Part shown: in pieces, positions 45,955 to 53,763 of the stretch | How the letters are laid out: each line of letters opens with the position of its first letter | How positions within the stretch are numbered: position 1 is the stretch's first letter | Assembly: GCA_016714905.1 (NCBI GenBank) | Contig: JADKBW010000007.1 | Coordinates: 1-64,000 of the forward strand | Length of the DNA: 64,000 bases | DNA from: Flavobacterium sp. | GTDB taxonomy: Bacteria; Bacteroidota; Bacteroidia; Flavobacteriales; Flavobacteriaceae | Direction of reading: 5' to 3' | Notes under the pieces: model-generated | The model's input: the letters and a program-made list of their open reading frames with translations, nothing else | Databases searched by the model: none | Told to the model about the DNA's origin: nothing | Program-made: the position numbers and the translations under genes

Positions 45955-46686
45955 ATGGTTAGTAAAAACCAAATAAAATTAATAACGAGTTTGCAGCAAA
46001 AAAAATACCGTGCGACCCATGGGTTATTTATTGCAGAGGGCTTTAAAGTGATTCAAGAATTGCTTCAGTCTAATTTTGAGTTGCATCATTTATACCAAAC
46101 AGAAGCTTTGTTTGAGTCGGTGCCCAATGAGTTGAAGTCGCTGATTTCTCCTGCAGAATTGGGCAAGATTTCGGCGCTCGCTGCCGCTAACAATTGTTTG
46201 GCGATCTTTAAGATTCCGCCGGTGAATCCCATAAAAGAACACGGACTTATTGTTGCTTTAGACGACATTAGGGATCCAGGAAACTTAGGAACGATTTTGC
46301 GAATGTGCGATTGGTTTGGCGTAGATCAACTGGTTTGTTCAAAGGAAACGGTCGATTTATATAATCCAAAAGTGGTTCAAGCAACGATGGGTTCTATTTC
46401 TAGGGTTAAAGTCAGTTACGTTGATCTTGTAGCATGGCTTACGCAAGCAAAATTACCTGTTTACGGGGCGGTTATGACAGGAAGAAATATTTATAAAGAA
46501 GAATTTCCCAAAGAGGCAATCATTGTTTTGGGTAATGAAGCAAACGGTATAAGTCCAGCGATAGAGGAAGTTATAAAGAATCGCATTACTATTCCCCGAT
46601 TTGGAAAAGTACAACAAACCGAAAGTTTGAATGTTGCTACAGCTGCAGCAATCGTTTTGAGCGAATTCTGCCGAAATCAGAACTAA
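45955..46686 (+). CDS. TrmH/SpoU-family RNA 2'-O-methyltransferase
   Basis: Methylates ribose 2'-OH in rRNA or tRNA with S-adenosylmethionine. 243 residues from ATG 45955 (MVSKNQIKLITSLQQKKYRATHGLFIAEGFKVI); the frame is open to 45889 but the substrate-binding domain starts here. SPOUT motifs: DDIRDPGNLGTILRMCDWFG (motif 1), VLGNEANGIS (motif 2), IPRFGKVQQTESLNVATAAAIVLSE (motif 3). Divergent from tamL. Target base unknown. Confidence 0.9.
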   Translation: MVSKNQIKLITSLQQKKYRATHGLFIAEGFKVIQELLQSNFELHHLYQTEALFESVPNELKSLISPAELGKISALAAANNCLAIFKIPPVNPIKEHGLIVALDDIRDPGNLGTILRMCDWFGVDQLVCSKETVDLYNPKVVQATMGSISRVKVSYVDLVAWLTQAKLPVYGAVMTGRNIYKEEFPKEAIIVLGNEANGISPAIEEVIKNRITIPRFGKVQQTESLNVATAAAIVLSEFCRNQN

Positions 46687-46698
46687 TGCTATTGTAGT

Positions 46699-47403
46699 TT
46701 AATGGAAGGTAAAGTTGATCAAGATAGCTCTAGTCGACATTGAACTTATGTTACCGGTCCAAGGACTATTCGGGTCTTTATCCCTAACCAACTCATCTCC
46801 AGTTCCGAAAACGCCTCGAATGGACGGGGAAAATTTAAAATATTCTAAATATAAATCGATTCCAAATCCCAATTCATAATTACTTGTCCAAGGTTTTACT
46901 CTAAATTTCTGTTGCGAATTATCATCTTCTGATTTGGAATTACTGGCAAGATTGAGTGTTCTGGAGAGACCTGCCAATAAATAGGGTCTTATATTTCCTG
47001 TTCGCATGGATGAAAATTTTAACAGAAAAGGAAAGTGAATATAGGTGGCTGGCACTTCCCGCTTGGCATCTAAATCTCTGGTGAAATTTGAGTAAGTAAG
47101 ATTTCTTTGTGTATAAAAGAGTCCCGGTTCAAATCTCAAATTGATATAATTTGAAAGTCTCAAATCGCCAACAAGTCCAACACTAAAACCAGTGGTTCGA
47201 TCTACATTAATGTCTGGGCCATTTACCTTATACTCGAATTTATAATCGAAGCTGTTAAATCCTAGAAAGTAGCCCCAATAGACTCTTTGTTTGTCAAAAT
47301 TCTCCAAATTGACTAGCGGATCTTTACCGAATACTTTCCTTCCATGCTGCGCATTTCCCAGTAGGACACAAAGTAAAAGGACAAAAGTAATTTTGTTTTT
47401 CAT
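46699..47403 (-). CDS. porT: PorT, outer-membrane barrel of type IX secretion
   Basis: 234 residues with signal peptide MKNKITFVLLLCVLLGNAQ and an eight-stranded-type barrel: GYFLGFNSFDYKFEY, GFSVGLVGDLRLSNYINLRFEPGLFYTQRNLTY, PATYIHFPFLLKFSS, RPYLLAGLS, ELGFGIDLYLEYFKFSPSIRG. Sequence and position next to ubiE match PorT (SprT), which is needed for T9SS. That is relevant because two genes in the left island carry T9SS sorting tails. Confidence 0.9.
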   Translation of the reverse strand: MKNKITFVLLLCVLLGNAQHGRKVFGKDPLVNLENFDKQRVYWGYFLGFNSFDYKFEYKVNGPDINVDRTTGFSVGLVGDLRLSNYINLRFEPGLFYTQRNLTYSNFTRDLDAKREVPATYIHFPFLLKFSSMRTGNIRPYLLAGLSRTLNLASNSKSEDDNSQQKFRVKPWTSNYELGFGIDLYLEYFKFSPSIRGVFGTGDELVRDKDPNSPWTGNISSMSTRAILINFTFH

Positions 47404-47412
47404 TTAAAACTC

Positions 47413-48144
47413 TTATTTTTTGGATGCGCTGTAAATAGTTGCCACTCCAAAAGTTTGCGGTTCGGCAAGCACTTCTATAAACCCATTTTTTCGCAAAATA
47501 TTGTTTAAGGCTTCTCCAAATGGGAAAACGGATGCTGATTCGGAAAGATAATTGTAAGCCGCTTTATCTTTCGAAAAAATTTTTCCAATCAACGGTAAAA
47601 GATACTTAGTATATAAAGAATAGCCTTGTTTGTAGGGCGTTTTTGTCGGATTTGAAGTTTCTAAAACTACAAAAATCCCATTCGGTTTCAGTACACGAAG
47701 TATTTCTTTTAATCCAAGATCTAAATGTTCGAAATTTCGAATTCCAAAGGCAACGGTAATGGCGTCAAATGAATTGTCTTCAAACGGCATTGCTTCCGAA
47801 TCTGCTAGCACCATTTCTATCTTATTAGACAAATTGGCGTTTGTTATTTTTTTTCTTCCAACCTCAAGCATTCCCGCTGAAATGTCTAATCCTATAATTT
47901 TTTCAGCTGAGGTTTCGGCCATTAACAATGCTAAATCTCCTGTTCCTGTTGCAATATCTAATACTGTTTTAGGATTTTTTTTTGAAACAAGTGCTAGCAC
48001 TTTCTTTCTCCATTTCACATCAATGCCAAATGAAATCACACGATTTAATCCGTCATAGTTGCCAGAAATGGTGTCGAACATTTGAGCAATTTGATCTTTT
48101 TTGCTCAATGTTGATGATTTGTATGGAGTAATATTCTTTGACAT
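47413..48144 (-). CDS. ubiE: Demethylmenaquinone methyltransferase
   Basis: Final methylation in menaquinone synthesis. 243 residues from ATG 48144 (MSKNITPYKSSTLSKKDQIAQMFDTISGNYDGLNRVISFGID). The frame is open up to 48174, but a -7 promoter box lies inside that extension, so it cannot be translated from there. Class I methyltransferase motifs: VLDIATGTGDLALLMA (SAM), GLDISAGMLEVGRKK, DAITVAFGIRNFEHLDLGLKEILRVLKPNG, typical of the UbiE/COQ5 family. 9 bp before porT. Confidence 0.94.
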   Translation of the reverse strand: MSKNITPYKSSTLSKKDQIAQMFDTISGNYDGLNRVISFGIDVKWRKKVLALVSKKNPKTVLDIATGTGDLALLMAETSAEKIIGLDISAGMLEVGRKKITNANLSNKIEMVLADSEAMPFEDNSFDAITVAFGIRNFEHLDLGLKEILRVLKPNGIFVVLETSNPTKTPYKQGYSLYTKYLLPLIGKIFSKDKAAYNYLSESASVFPFGEALNNILRKNGFIEVLAEPQTFGVATIYSASKK

Positions 48145-48156
48145 TTTTATTTTCGA

Positions 48157-48164
48157 CAAATATA
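48157..48164 (-). promoter_or_regulatory. -7 box of the ubiE-porT transcript
   Basis: TATATTTG on the minus strand, 12 bases before the ubiE ATG. It implies a very short leader and fixes the start codon at 48144. Confidence 0.5.
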
Positions 48165-48253
48165 CTATAAACAATAGAATCTAAAAATGTCCGCGATAAT
48201 AATACGATATAGGGTTTTTAAAAAGACAAGGATTCGATTATCTTCAGGAAAGT

Positions 48254-48739
48254 TTACAATCTCCTGAGATAGGTCTCGTAGGTAAAATCATATTGGTGCT
48301 TTTCGTCTTTGGGATGATATTCTTTCTCGACAAGTTTCCATTCATTTGGATTTATTACTGGAAAAAAAGTATCCGCATCAAAGTCGGCATGCACTCTAGT
48401 CAATTCAATTTTGTCCACAAAAGGTAATGTTTGTTGGTATATTTCGCCTCCTCCAATGACAAATGCGTCTTCTTCTGGCGGCAAAATAGCCAAGGCATTT
48501 TCAAAATTGGATACAACAATAGCTCCTTCAACTTCGTAATTTGCTTGACGAGAAATGATGACATGGGTTCGGTTTGGCAACGGCTTCGGAAAACTTTCAA
48601 AGGTTTTTCTACCCATGATAATATAGTGGTTCGAAGTCAATTGTTTGAATCTTTTAAAATCATCTGGCAAGTGCCAAAGTAGTTGATTATTTTTCCCCAA
48701 TGCATTGTTTTCTGCAGCAGCAGCAATCATTATTATCAT
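48254..48739 (-). CDS. folA: Dihydrofolate reductase
   Basis: Reduces dihydrofolate with NADPH. 161 residues: IMIAAAAENNALGKNNQLLWHLPDDFKRFKQLT (substrate pocket, Asp in LPDDFKRF), YIIMGRKTFESFPKPLPNRTHVIISR (NADPH), FVIGGGEIYQQTLPFVDKIELTRV and the C-terminal strand. All catalytic features present. Downstream of the 2TM gene, 11 bp away. Confidence 0.95.
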   Translation of the reverse strand: MIIMIAAAAENNALGKNNQLLWHLPDDFKRFKQLTSNHYIIMGRKTFESFPKPLPNRTHVIISRQANYEVEGAIVVSNFENALAILPPEEDAFVIGGGEIYQQTLPFVDKIELTRVHADFDADTFFPVINPNEWKLVEKEYHPKDEKHQYDFTYETYLRRL

Positions 48740-48750
48740 TTTGAATTGTA

Positions 48751-49080
48751 TTATTTTTGATTTTTCAATGTATCCTCCGTCAACTCAGAGATCTTATTTT
48801 TTTGTTTTTGAATTAATCGGTCAATTTGTTCACGTTCCCAATCCTTATTCATAAACCGATCGGTAATAAAGACTTTAATAAAATGAAGTATAAAGAGAAA
48901 AACCCAGATAACACACGCCCAAATGTACCATTGTTGAGGCTGCCCATATTTTAGAAATACATTTGCAATAAAAAAAAATAAACTTCCGATCACCAAAAAA
49001 ACAAAATGATAATATAATATCTTTTTTTGTCTTAACCTTTGCCGCGCATTTTCGTATAATTCATGTTGGTCTTTGTCCAT
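48751..49080 (-). CDS. 2TM-domain protein
   Basis: 109 residues: a charged N-terminus (YENARQRLRQKKILYYHF), two helices (FVFLVIGSLFFFIANVFL and WYIWACVIWVFLFILHFIKVF), then ITDRFMNKDWEREQIDRLI. This is the 2TM domain, often near histidine kinases in Bacteroidetes; function unknown. Co-directional with folA. Confidence 0.8.
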   Translation of the reverse strand: MDKDQHELYENARQRLRQKKILYYHFVFLVIGSLFFFIANVFLKYGQPQQWYIWACVIWVFLFILHFIKVFITDRFMNKDWEREQIDRLIQKQKNKISELTEDTLKNQK

Positions 49081-49113
49081 AACAATCTAATCACAATGTT
49101 AAAAGGCAATTTG

Positions 49114-49121
49114 TATCTTCG
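49114..49121 (+). promoter_or_regulatory. Likely -7 box of the barrel gene at 49194
   Basis: TATCTTCG preceded by TTG-like sequence (ATTTG), in the usual flavobacterial form. It would give a leader of about 65 bases and places the start at 49194 or 49200, not 49122. Confidence 0.4.
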
Positions 49122-49193
49122 TTGTATTCACAAATTTACATTTTAATATTAAAACTTTATAACTGTTTTTTTCTACCTTTAAACCACAAATTA

Positions 49194-49898
49194 ATGCTAA
49201 TGCGTTTTCTTACTCTTGCTTTTCTTTTTTTTAATCTATCTGTCGCTTTTTCTCAGGAAACGAAATTGCCTTATCCGATGATAGCGGTTGATTCTTTATA
49301 CAGAGAAGATCAGTTCTATTTTTCTTTCTCCTATAATACGCTCTTGCAAACACCTTCTGGAGTCAACACAAATAAATTTTCACCAGGGTTCAAAGTTGGT
49401 TTCCTCCGAGATATGCCAATAAATAAGCGAAGAAACAAAGCGATTGCACCAGGACTTGGATTGTCTTATGCTAATTATTTCCAGAACTTGTTTATTTATA
49501 AAGAAGAAGGATTGCCAGTTTACAGTACGAGCAGCATTGATAATAGTTATAAGAAAAACAAGTTTGAGCAAGTTTTTATTGATGTTCCCATAGAGTTTAG
49601 ATGGAGAACTTCCGTTCCTGAATCGCATAAGTTTTGGAGAATATATTCTGGTTTGCAACTGAGTTATTTGGTTTATTCTAGGTCAATTTATACCGATCCA
49701 ATTTCTTCCATCACGGTTTCGAATAATAAAGATTTTAATAAATTTCAAGCTGGAGTATATTTAGTTGCAGGCAACAACACTTGGAATTTCTACGCGTATT
49801 ACGGTTTAGTTCCTATTTTTTCATCTGCTGCTCGCGTCGATAATGAACGAGTGAGCATGAATGCCCTTCATTTCGGAATGATGTTCTATATCTTATAG
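49194..49898 (+). CDS. PorT-like outer-membrane beta-barrel protein
   Basis: The start MLMRFLTLAFLFFNLSVAFSQ (49194 or 49200) gives a clean signal peptide; the open frame begins at 49122. About 234 residues of barrel strands (DQFYFSFSYNTLL, FSPGFKVGFLRDMPINKRRNKAIAPGLGLSYANYFQNLF, IDVPIEFRWRTS, YSGLQLSYLVYSRSIY, NFYAYYGLVPIF, ALHFGMMFYIL). It resembles PorT-type outer-membrane proteins but is distinct from porT at 46699. Function unknown. Ends by overlapping the converging gene by 6 bp. Confidence 0.75.
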   Translation: MLMRFLTLAFLFFNLSVAFSQETKLPYPMIAVDSLYREDQFYFSFSYNTLLQTPSGVNTNKFSPGFKVGFLRDMPINKRRNKAIAPGLGLSYANYFQNLFIYKEEGLPVYSTSSIDNSYKKNKFEQVFIDVPIEFRWRTSVPESHKFWRIYSGLQLSYLVYSRSIYTDPISSITVSNNKDFNKFQAGVYLVAGNNTWNFYAYYGLVPIFSSAARVDNERVSMNALHFGMMFYIL

Positions 49899-50498
49899 CC
49901 AGAATCGCAATAGCGCCAGCTGGGGAAAAATTCCTATGGCAAATCCTAACAAGAGTTCTTTTGTTGTATGAGCGTTCATTACCATCCTAGAAGAAGCTAC
50001 CAATCCGTTGCATAAAATGAGCAATGCCACGCTAGAAATTAAGTTTGTATTATCGTGAATGCTGAGTGCAATTACAAATATGGTAAGTGAACTGATTCCT
50101 AAAGTATGAATGCTGATCTTGATTTTTAAGAACAAAAAAACATAAGCCAATAGCGCACTAAGAATACCACCTAAGTAGAAAAAAAACAACTCTGGTAAGA
50201 CTGTTAGGGAGACACTTTTTGAAAGTAATAATGCCATCAAAAATATCTGCACCAACATCGGAATTTTGCGCTGAGACGCTTCTGAAACCATGATAGAATC
50301 GACTTTTCCCATCGCTTTTAAAAAATACAATATGGTAAATGGGATAAAGATTGTGACAAGAATAATCTGAGAAAGCAGCAAGAATTTCGGTAATGTTTCC
50401 AAATAATTGTCCGCTCCATACAGATAGAATAAAGAGCCAAAAAGAGGAATAAAAATCGGGTGTAAGAGATAAGAAAAGAGAACTAAGATCTTTTTCAA
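49893..50498 (-). CDS. Conserved integral membrane protein (PAP2-like)
   Basis: 201 residues with six or so helices and N-terminal KKILVLFSYLLHPIFIPLFGSLFYLYG. The C-terminal part (SSRMVMNAHTTKELLLGFAIGIFPQLALL) recalls the PAP2 superfamily (SRxxxxxHxxxxVxxG) with a weak SRMVMNAHTTKELLLG match, so a lipid phosphatase is possible but unproven. Its start is 22 bp after the rpoN stop, in the same direction. Confidence 0.65.
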   Translation of the reverse strand: MKKILVLFSYLLHPIFIPLFGSLFYLYGADNYLETLPKFLLLSQIILVTIFIPFTILYFLKAMGKVDSIMVSEASQRKIPMLVQIFLMALLLSKSVSLTVLPELFFFYLGGILSALLAYVFLFLKIKISIHTLGISSLTIFVIALSIHDNTNLISSVALLILCNGLVASSRMVMNAHTTKELLLGFAIGIFPQLALLRFWL

Positions 50499-50520
50499 AG
50501 TTAAAAATGTTTAAAACGAG

Positions 50521-51984
50521 TTACATCTTTTTTCGCAAACGAGCGACAGGAATATCCAGTTGTTCTCTGTATTTTGCAATCGTTCTTCGAGCAATGGGAT
50601 AACCTTTTTCTTTCAGAAGTTCCGCCAATTGATCATCGGGAAGCGGCTTGTGTTTGTCTTCTTCTTCTAAGATATTTTTCAATATTTTTTTGATTTCTAA
50701 GGTAGAAACATCTTCACCTTGATCATTTTTCATCGCTTCGGAGAAAAATTCTTTAATCAACTTAGTGCCGTAAGGGGTTTCAACATATTTGCTATTGGCG
50801 ACACGTGAAATTGTTGAGATATCCATGCCGACCATTTCGGAGATGTCCTTCAAGATCATCGGACGCAATTTAGTTTCATCGCCATCTAAGAAAAATTCTT
50901 CTTGGTAATGCATGATGGCATTCATCGTCACCCAAAGCGTTTCTTGGCGCTGTTTAATGGCGTCAATAAACCACTTGGCCGCATCTAATTTTTGTTTTAT
51001 AAATTGAACAGCGTCTTTCTGGGCATGCGATTTATCTTTCGAAACTTTATAGGTCTGCAACATCTCTTGGTAATCTTTAGATACGTGCAATGTGGGTGCA
51101 TTTCGACCATTTAATGTCAATTCTAGTTGTCCATCTACAATTCTAATCGCAAAATCTGGAACCACATTTTCTGTGACCTTATTCGCTCCCGTAAAAGAAC
51201 CACCAGGTTTTGGATTTAGCTTTTCGATTTCATGAACTGCTTTCTTTAACTGTTCGTTGGAAACATTGAATTTGTGTTGCAGCTTTTCGTAGTGTTTTTT
51301 ACTAAAAGCATCAAATTGTGTTTCGATAATATTAGTGGCTAAAGCGACATATTCAGAAGGCGTTTTGTGTTTTAATTGCAACAACAAACATTCTTGTAAA
51401 TCGCGCGCGCCAACACCTGAAGGTTCTAATTCGTGAATAATGTGCAAGATGCGTTCAACGGTTTTTTCGTCAGTATAAATTCCTTGCGTAAACGCCATAT
51501 CATCCACGATGTCGGCAATACTTCTTCGAATATAACCCATATCGTCAATGCTGCCCACTAAGAATTCGGCAATTTCGCGTTCCTCATCATTCAAAATGAA
51601 AGTGTTCAACTGATTGATCAAATCTTGGTGAAAACTCACCGGAGAAGCCAAAGGAGATTCGCGATGTTCGTCATCATCACTGTAGTTATTGGCTTGTGTT
51701 TTGTATTCTGGTGTTTCGTCGTTACTTAAGTATTCATCGATATTGATGTCTTCTGCTTCAATGCTTTCATTGTCATCAAAATCTTCGTATTCTTCGTTGT
51801 CAAATTCGTCTTTCTCGTATTCTTCATCTTCTTCCTTTCCGGCTTCAAGTGCTGGATTCTCATTCATTTCCTCTTTCAATCGTTGCTCAAAGGCTTGCGT
51901 AGGCAACTGAATCAACTTCATCAACTGGATTTGTTGTGGAGATAATTTTTGAGTTAATTTGAGATTGAGAAATTGCTTGAGCAT
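50521..51984 (-). CDS. rpoN: RNA polymerase sigma-54 factor
   Basis: Directs enhancer-dependent transcription. 487 residues: region I activator-interacting (LKLTQKLSPQQIQLMKLIQLPTQAFEQRLKEEMNENPALE), an acidic linker (about 45-100, rich in Asp/Glu), the core-binding region, a DNA-binding helix-turn-helix (DISEMVGMDISTISRVANSKYVETPYGTKLIKEFFSEAM) and the RpoN box ARRTIAKYREQ near the end. No enhancer-binding activator is in the window. Confidence 0.95.
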   Translation of the reverse strand: MLKQFLNLKLTQKLSPQQIQLMKLIQLPTQAFEQRLKEEMNENPALEAGKEEDEEYEKDEFDNEEYEDFDDNESIEAEDINIDEYLSNDETPEYKTQANNYSDDDEHRESPLASPVSFHQDLINQLNTFILNDEEREIAEFLVGSIDDMGYIRRSIADIVDDMAFTQGIYTDEKTVERILHIIHELEPSGVGARDLQECLLLQLKHKTPSEYVALATNIIETQFDAFSKKHYEKLQHKFNVSNEQLKKAVHEIEKLNPKPGGSFTGANKVTENVVPDFAIRIVDGQLELTLNGRNAPTLHVSKDYQEMLQTYKVSKDKSHAQKDAVQFIKQKLDAAKWFIDAIKQRQETLWVTMNAIMHYQEEFFLDGDETKLRPMILKDISEMVGMDISTISRVANSKYVETPYGTKLIKEFFSEAMKNDQGEDVSTLEIKKILKNILEEEDKHKPLPDDQLAELLKEKGYPIARRTIAKYREQLDIPVARLRKKM

Positions 51985-52010
51985 GGTTGTTTAATAGTTG
52001 ATTTGTTTAA

Positions 52011-52100
52011 CCGGTTAATTGTTTAACCGTTTAACCGTTTAATCGTTAATTCGTTTAATCGTTTTGTTCTTCCGAATAAACGATTACACGGTTGAACGAT
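52011..52100. repeat. Spacer repeat between asnS and rpoN
   Basis: Tandem GTTTAACCG / GTTTAATCG words (five or so) followed by inverted copies (AAACGATTA, ACGGTTGAACGATT). An imperfect hairpin of about 85 bp between two same-strand genes, without a T-run. Confidence 0.5.
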
Positions 52101-52111
52101 TCCACAAAAAA

Positions 52112-53545
52112 TTAAAATTCTGCGTTCATTGGCGTTCTAGGAAACGGAATTACATCACGAATATTACTCATTCCCGTTACAAACAACACCAATCTTTCAA
52201 ACCCTAAACCGAAACCAGAGTGCACAGCGGTTCCGAATCTACGCGTATCTAAATACCACCACAATTCTTCCTCATCGATGCCTAGTGCTTTCATTTTTTC
52301 TACTAAAACATCATGGCGCTCTTCTCTTTGTGAACCACCAACAATTTCTCCGATTCCCGGGAATAAAATATCCATCGCGCGAACGGTTTTGCCATCTTCA
52401 TTCAATCGCATATAAAATGCTTTGATGTTGGCTGGATAGTCAAACAAAATCACTGGACATTTGAAATGCTTTTCTACCAAGAATCTTTCGTGCTCGCTTT
52501 GCAAGTCAGCGCCCCATTCATTGATAATATAATTGAATTTCTTCTTTTTATTGGGTATGGAATCTCGCAAGATATCAATCGCTTCCGTATAAGAAACGCG
52601 TTTAAAATCATTAGTCAATACAAAATTCAATTTTTCTAATAGAGACATTTCACTGCGTTCCGCTTGTGGTTTTGATTTTTCTTCATCCGCCAATCGACTC
52701 TCCAAAAATTTCAAATCTTCGCCACATTTGTCAACCGTATATTTCACCACATATTTGATGAAATCTTCTGCCAAATCCATATTGTCGTTCAGGTCGTTGA
52801 AAGCGACTTCCGGCTCAATCATCCAAAATTCAGCTAAGTGACGTGACGTGTTTGAGTTTTCTGCTCTAAAAGTAGGTCCGAAAGTATATACTTGACCCAA
52901 GGCCATCGCAAAAGTCTCTGCTTCCAATTGCCCAGAAACGGTAAGGTTGGTTTCTTTACCGAAGAAATCTTCTTTAAAATTAACTTTTCCTTCGTCAGTT
53001 CTTGGCGTTCCATCAAAAGGTAAGGCAGTCACTCTAAACATTTCTCCTGCGCCTTCCGCATCCGAACCAGTTATAATCGGCGTATTGACATACACAAATC
53101 CTCTTTCCTGAAAATATTGATGCACCGCAAATGACAACATCGAACGCACGCGCATAATGGCTCCAAAAGCATTAGTCCGAACTCTAAGGTGCGCATTTTC
53201 ACGCAAAAATTCTAACGAGTGTTTTTTCGGTTGCATCGGAAATTTCTCCGCATCCGAATCGCCCAAGATTTCTAATTTCGAAACTTGAATCTCATATTTT
53301 TGTCCAGCACCTTGACTTTCTACCAAAGCGCCAGTAACCGAAATGGCAGCTCCAGTAGTAATTCGTTTTAAAGTTTCTTCAGGCGTATTTTCAAAATCTA
53401 CGACACATTGAATATTGTTGATTGTCGAACCGTCATTCAACGCAATAAATTGATTGTTTCTAAAAGTTCTTACCCATCCTTTGGCATTTACTTGTGCAAC
53501 GGTGGCACTACTTCCTAATAAGTCTTTTACTTTTGTATGTTTCAT
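52112..53545 (-). CDS. asnS: Asparaginyl-tRNA synthetase
   Basis: Class IIb synthetase, 477 residues from ATG 53545 (MKHTKVKDLLG); the frame is open to 53653, but a promoter -7 box lies inside the extension. OB-fold anticodon-binding domain (VNAKGWVRTFRNNQFIALNDGS), then the catalytic core with motif 1 (FVYVNTPIITGSDAEGAGEMF), motif 2 (TFRAENSNTSRHLAEFWMIEPE) and motif 3 (GFGLGFERLVLFVTGM). Separated from rpoN by a repeat-rich spacer. Confidence 0.95.
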   Translation of the reverse strand: MKHTKVKDLLGSSATVAQVNAKGWVRTFRNNQFIALNDGSTINNIQCVVDFENTPEETLKRITTGAAISVTGALVESQGAGQKYEIQVSKLEILGDSDAEKFPMQPKKHSLEFLRENAHLRVRTNAFGAIMRVRSMLSFAVHQYFQERGFVYVNTPIITGSDAEGAGEMFRVTALPFDGTPRTDEGKVNFKEDFFGKETNLTVSGQLEAETFAMALGQVYTFGPTFRAENSNTSRHLAEFWMIEPEVAFNDLNDNMDLAEDFIKYVVKYTVDKCGEDLKFLESRLADEEKSKPQAERSEMSLLEKLNFVLTNDFKRVSYTEAIDILRDSIPNKKKKFNYIINEWGADLQSEHERFLVEKHFKCPVILFDYPANIKAFYMRLNEDGKTVRAMDILFPGIGEIVGGSQREERHDVLVEKMKALGIDEEELWWYLDTRRFGTAVHSGFGLGFERLVLFVTGMSNIRDVIPFPRTPMNAEF

Positions 53546-53598
53546 TTTTTGAATTTTTAGATCATTCGATTTTTGGTTTTTCAGCGCCAAATCGAATG

Positions 53599-53606
53599 CA
53601 AATATA
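53599..53606 (-). promoter_or_regulatory. -7 box of asnS
   Basis: TATATTTG on the minus strand, 54 bases before the chosen asnS ATG. The -33 region has no exact TTG at 19 bases. Confidence 0.4.
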
Positions 53607-53630
53607 ATGGATTTGCTGTAATTTTTAGAA

Positions 53631-53734
53631 GCTATTCCCGCTATCCGTTGCAATCTTTTTGCTCTACTAAATTTCGTTCAACGGTTGTCGCAACGATAAA
53701 GCAAAAAGGATTTTCACTGCTATCGGGGCTAGGG
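53631..53734 (+). repeat. Flavobacterial hairpin element, copy b
   Basis: A 104-bp version: GCTATTCCCGCTATCCGTTGC, AATCTTTTTGCT, a loop with its own inner stem (CAACGGTTGTCGCAACG), GCAAAAAGGATTTTCACTG and CTATCGGGGCTAGGG. The outer arms match copies a and c while the centre varies. Between the RND exporter end and the asnS start. Confidence 0.65.
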
Positions 53735-53763
53735 TATTTATTTTCAATACAAACGCGGGGTTT

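Noticed and set aside
47413..48174. ubiE starting at 48174
   Set aside because: The -7 promoter box at 48157-48164 lies within the extension, so translation must start at 48144.
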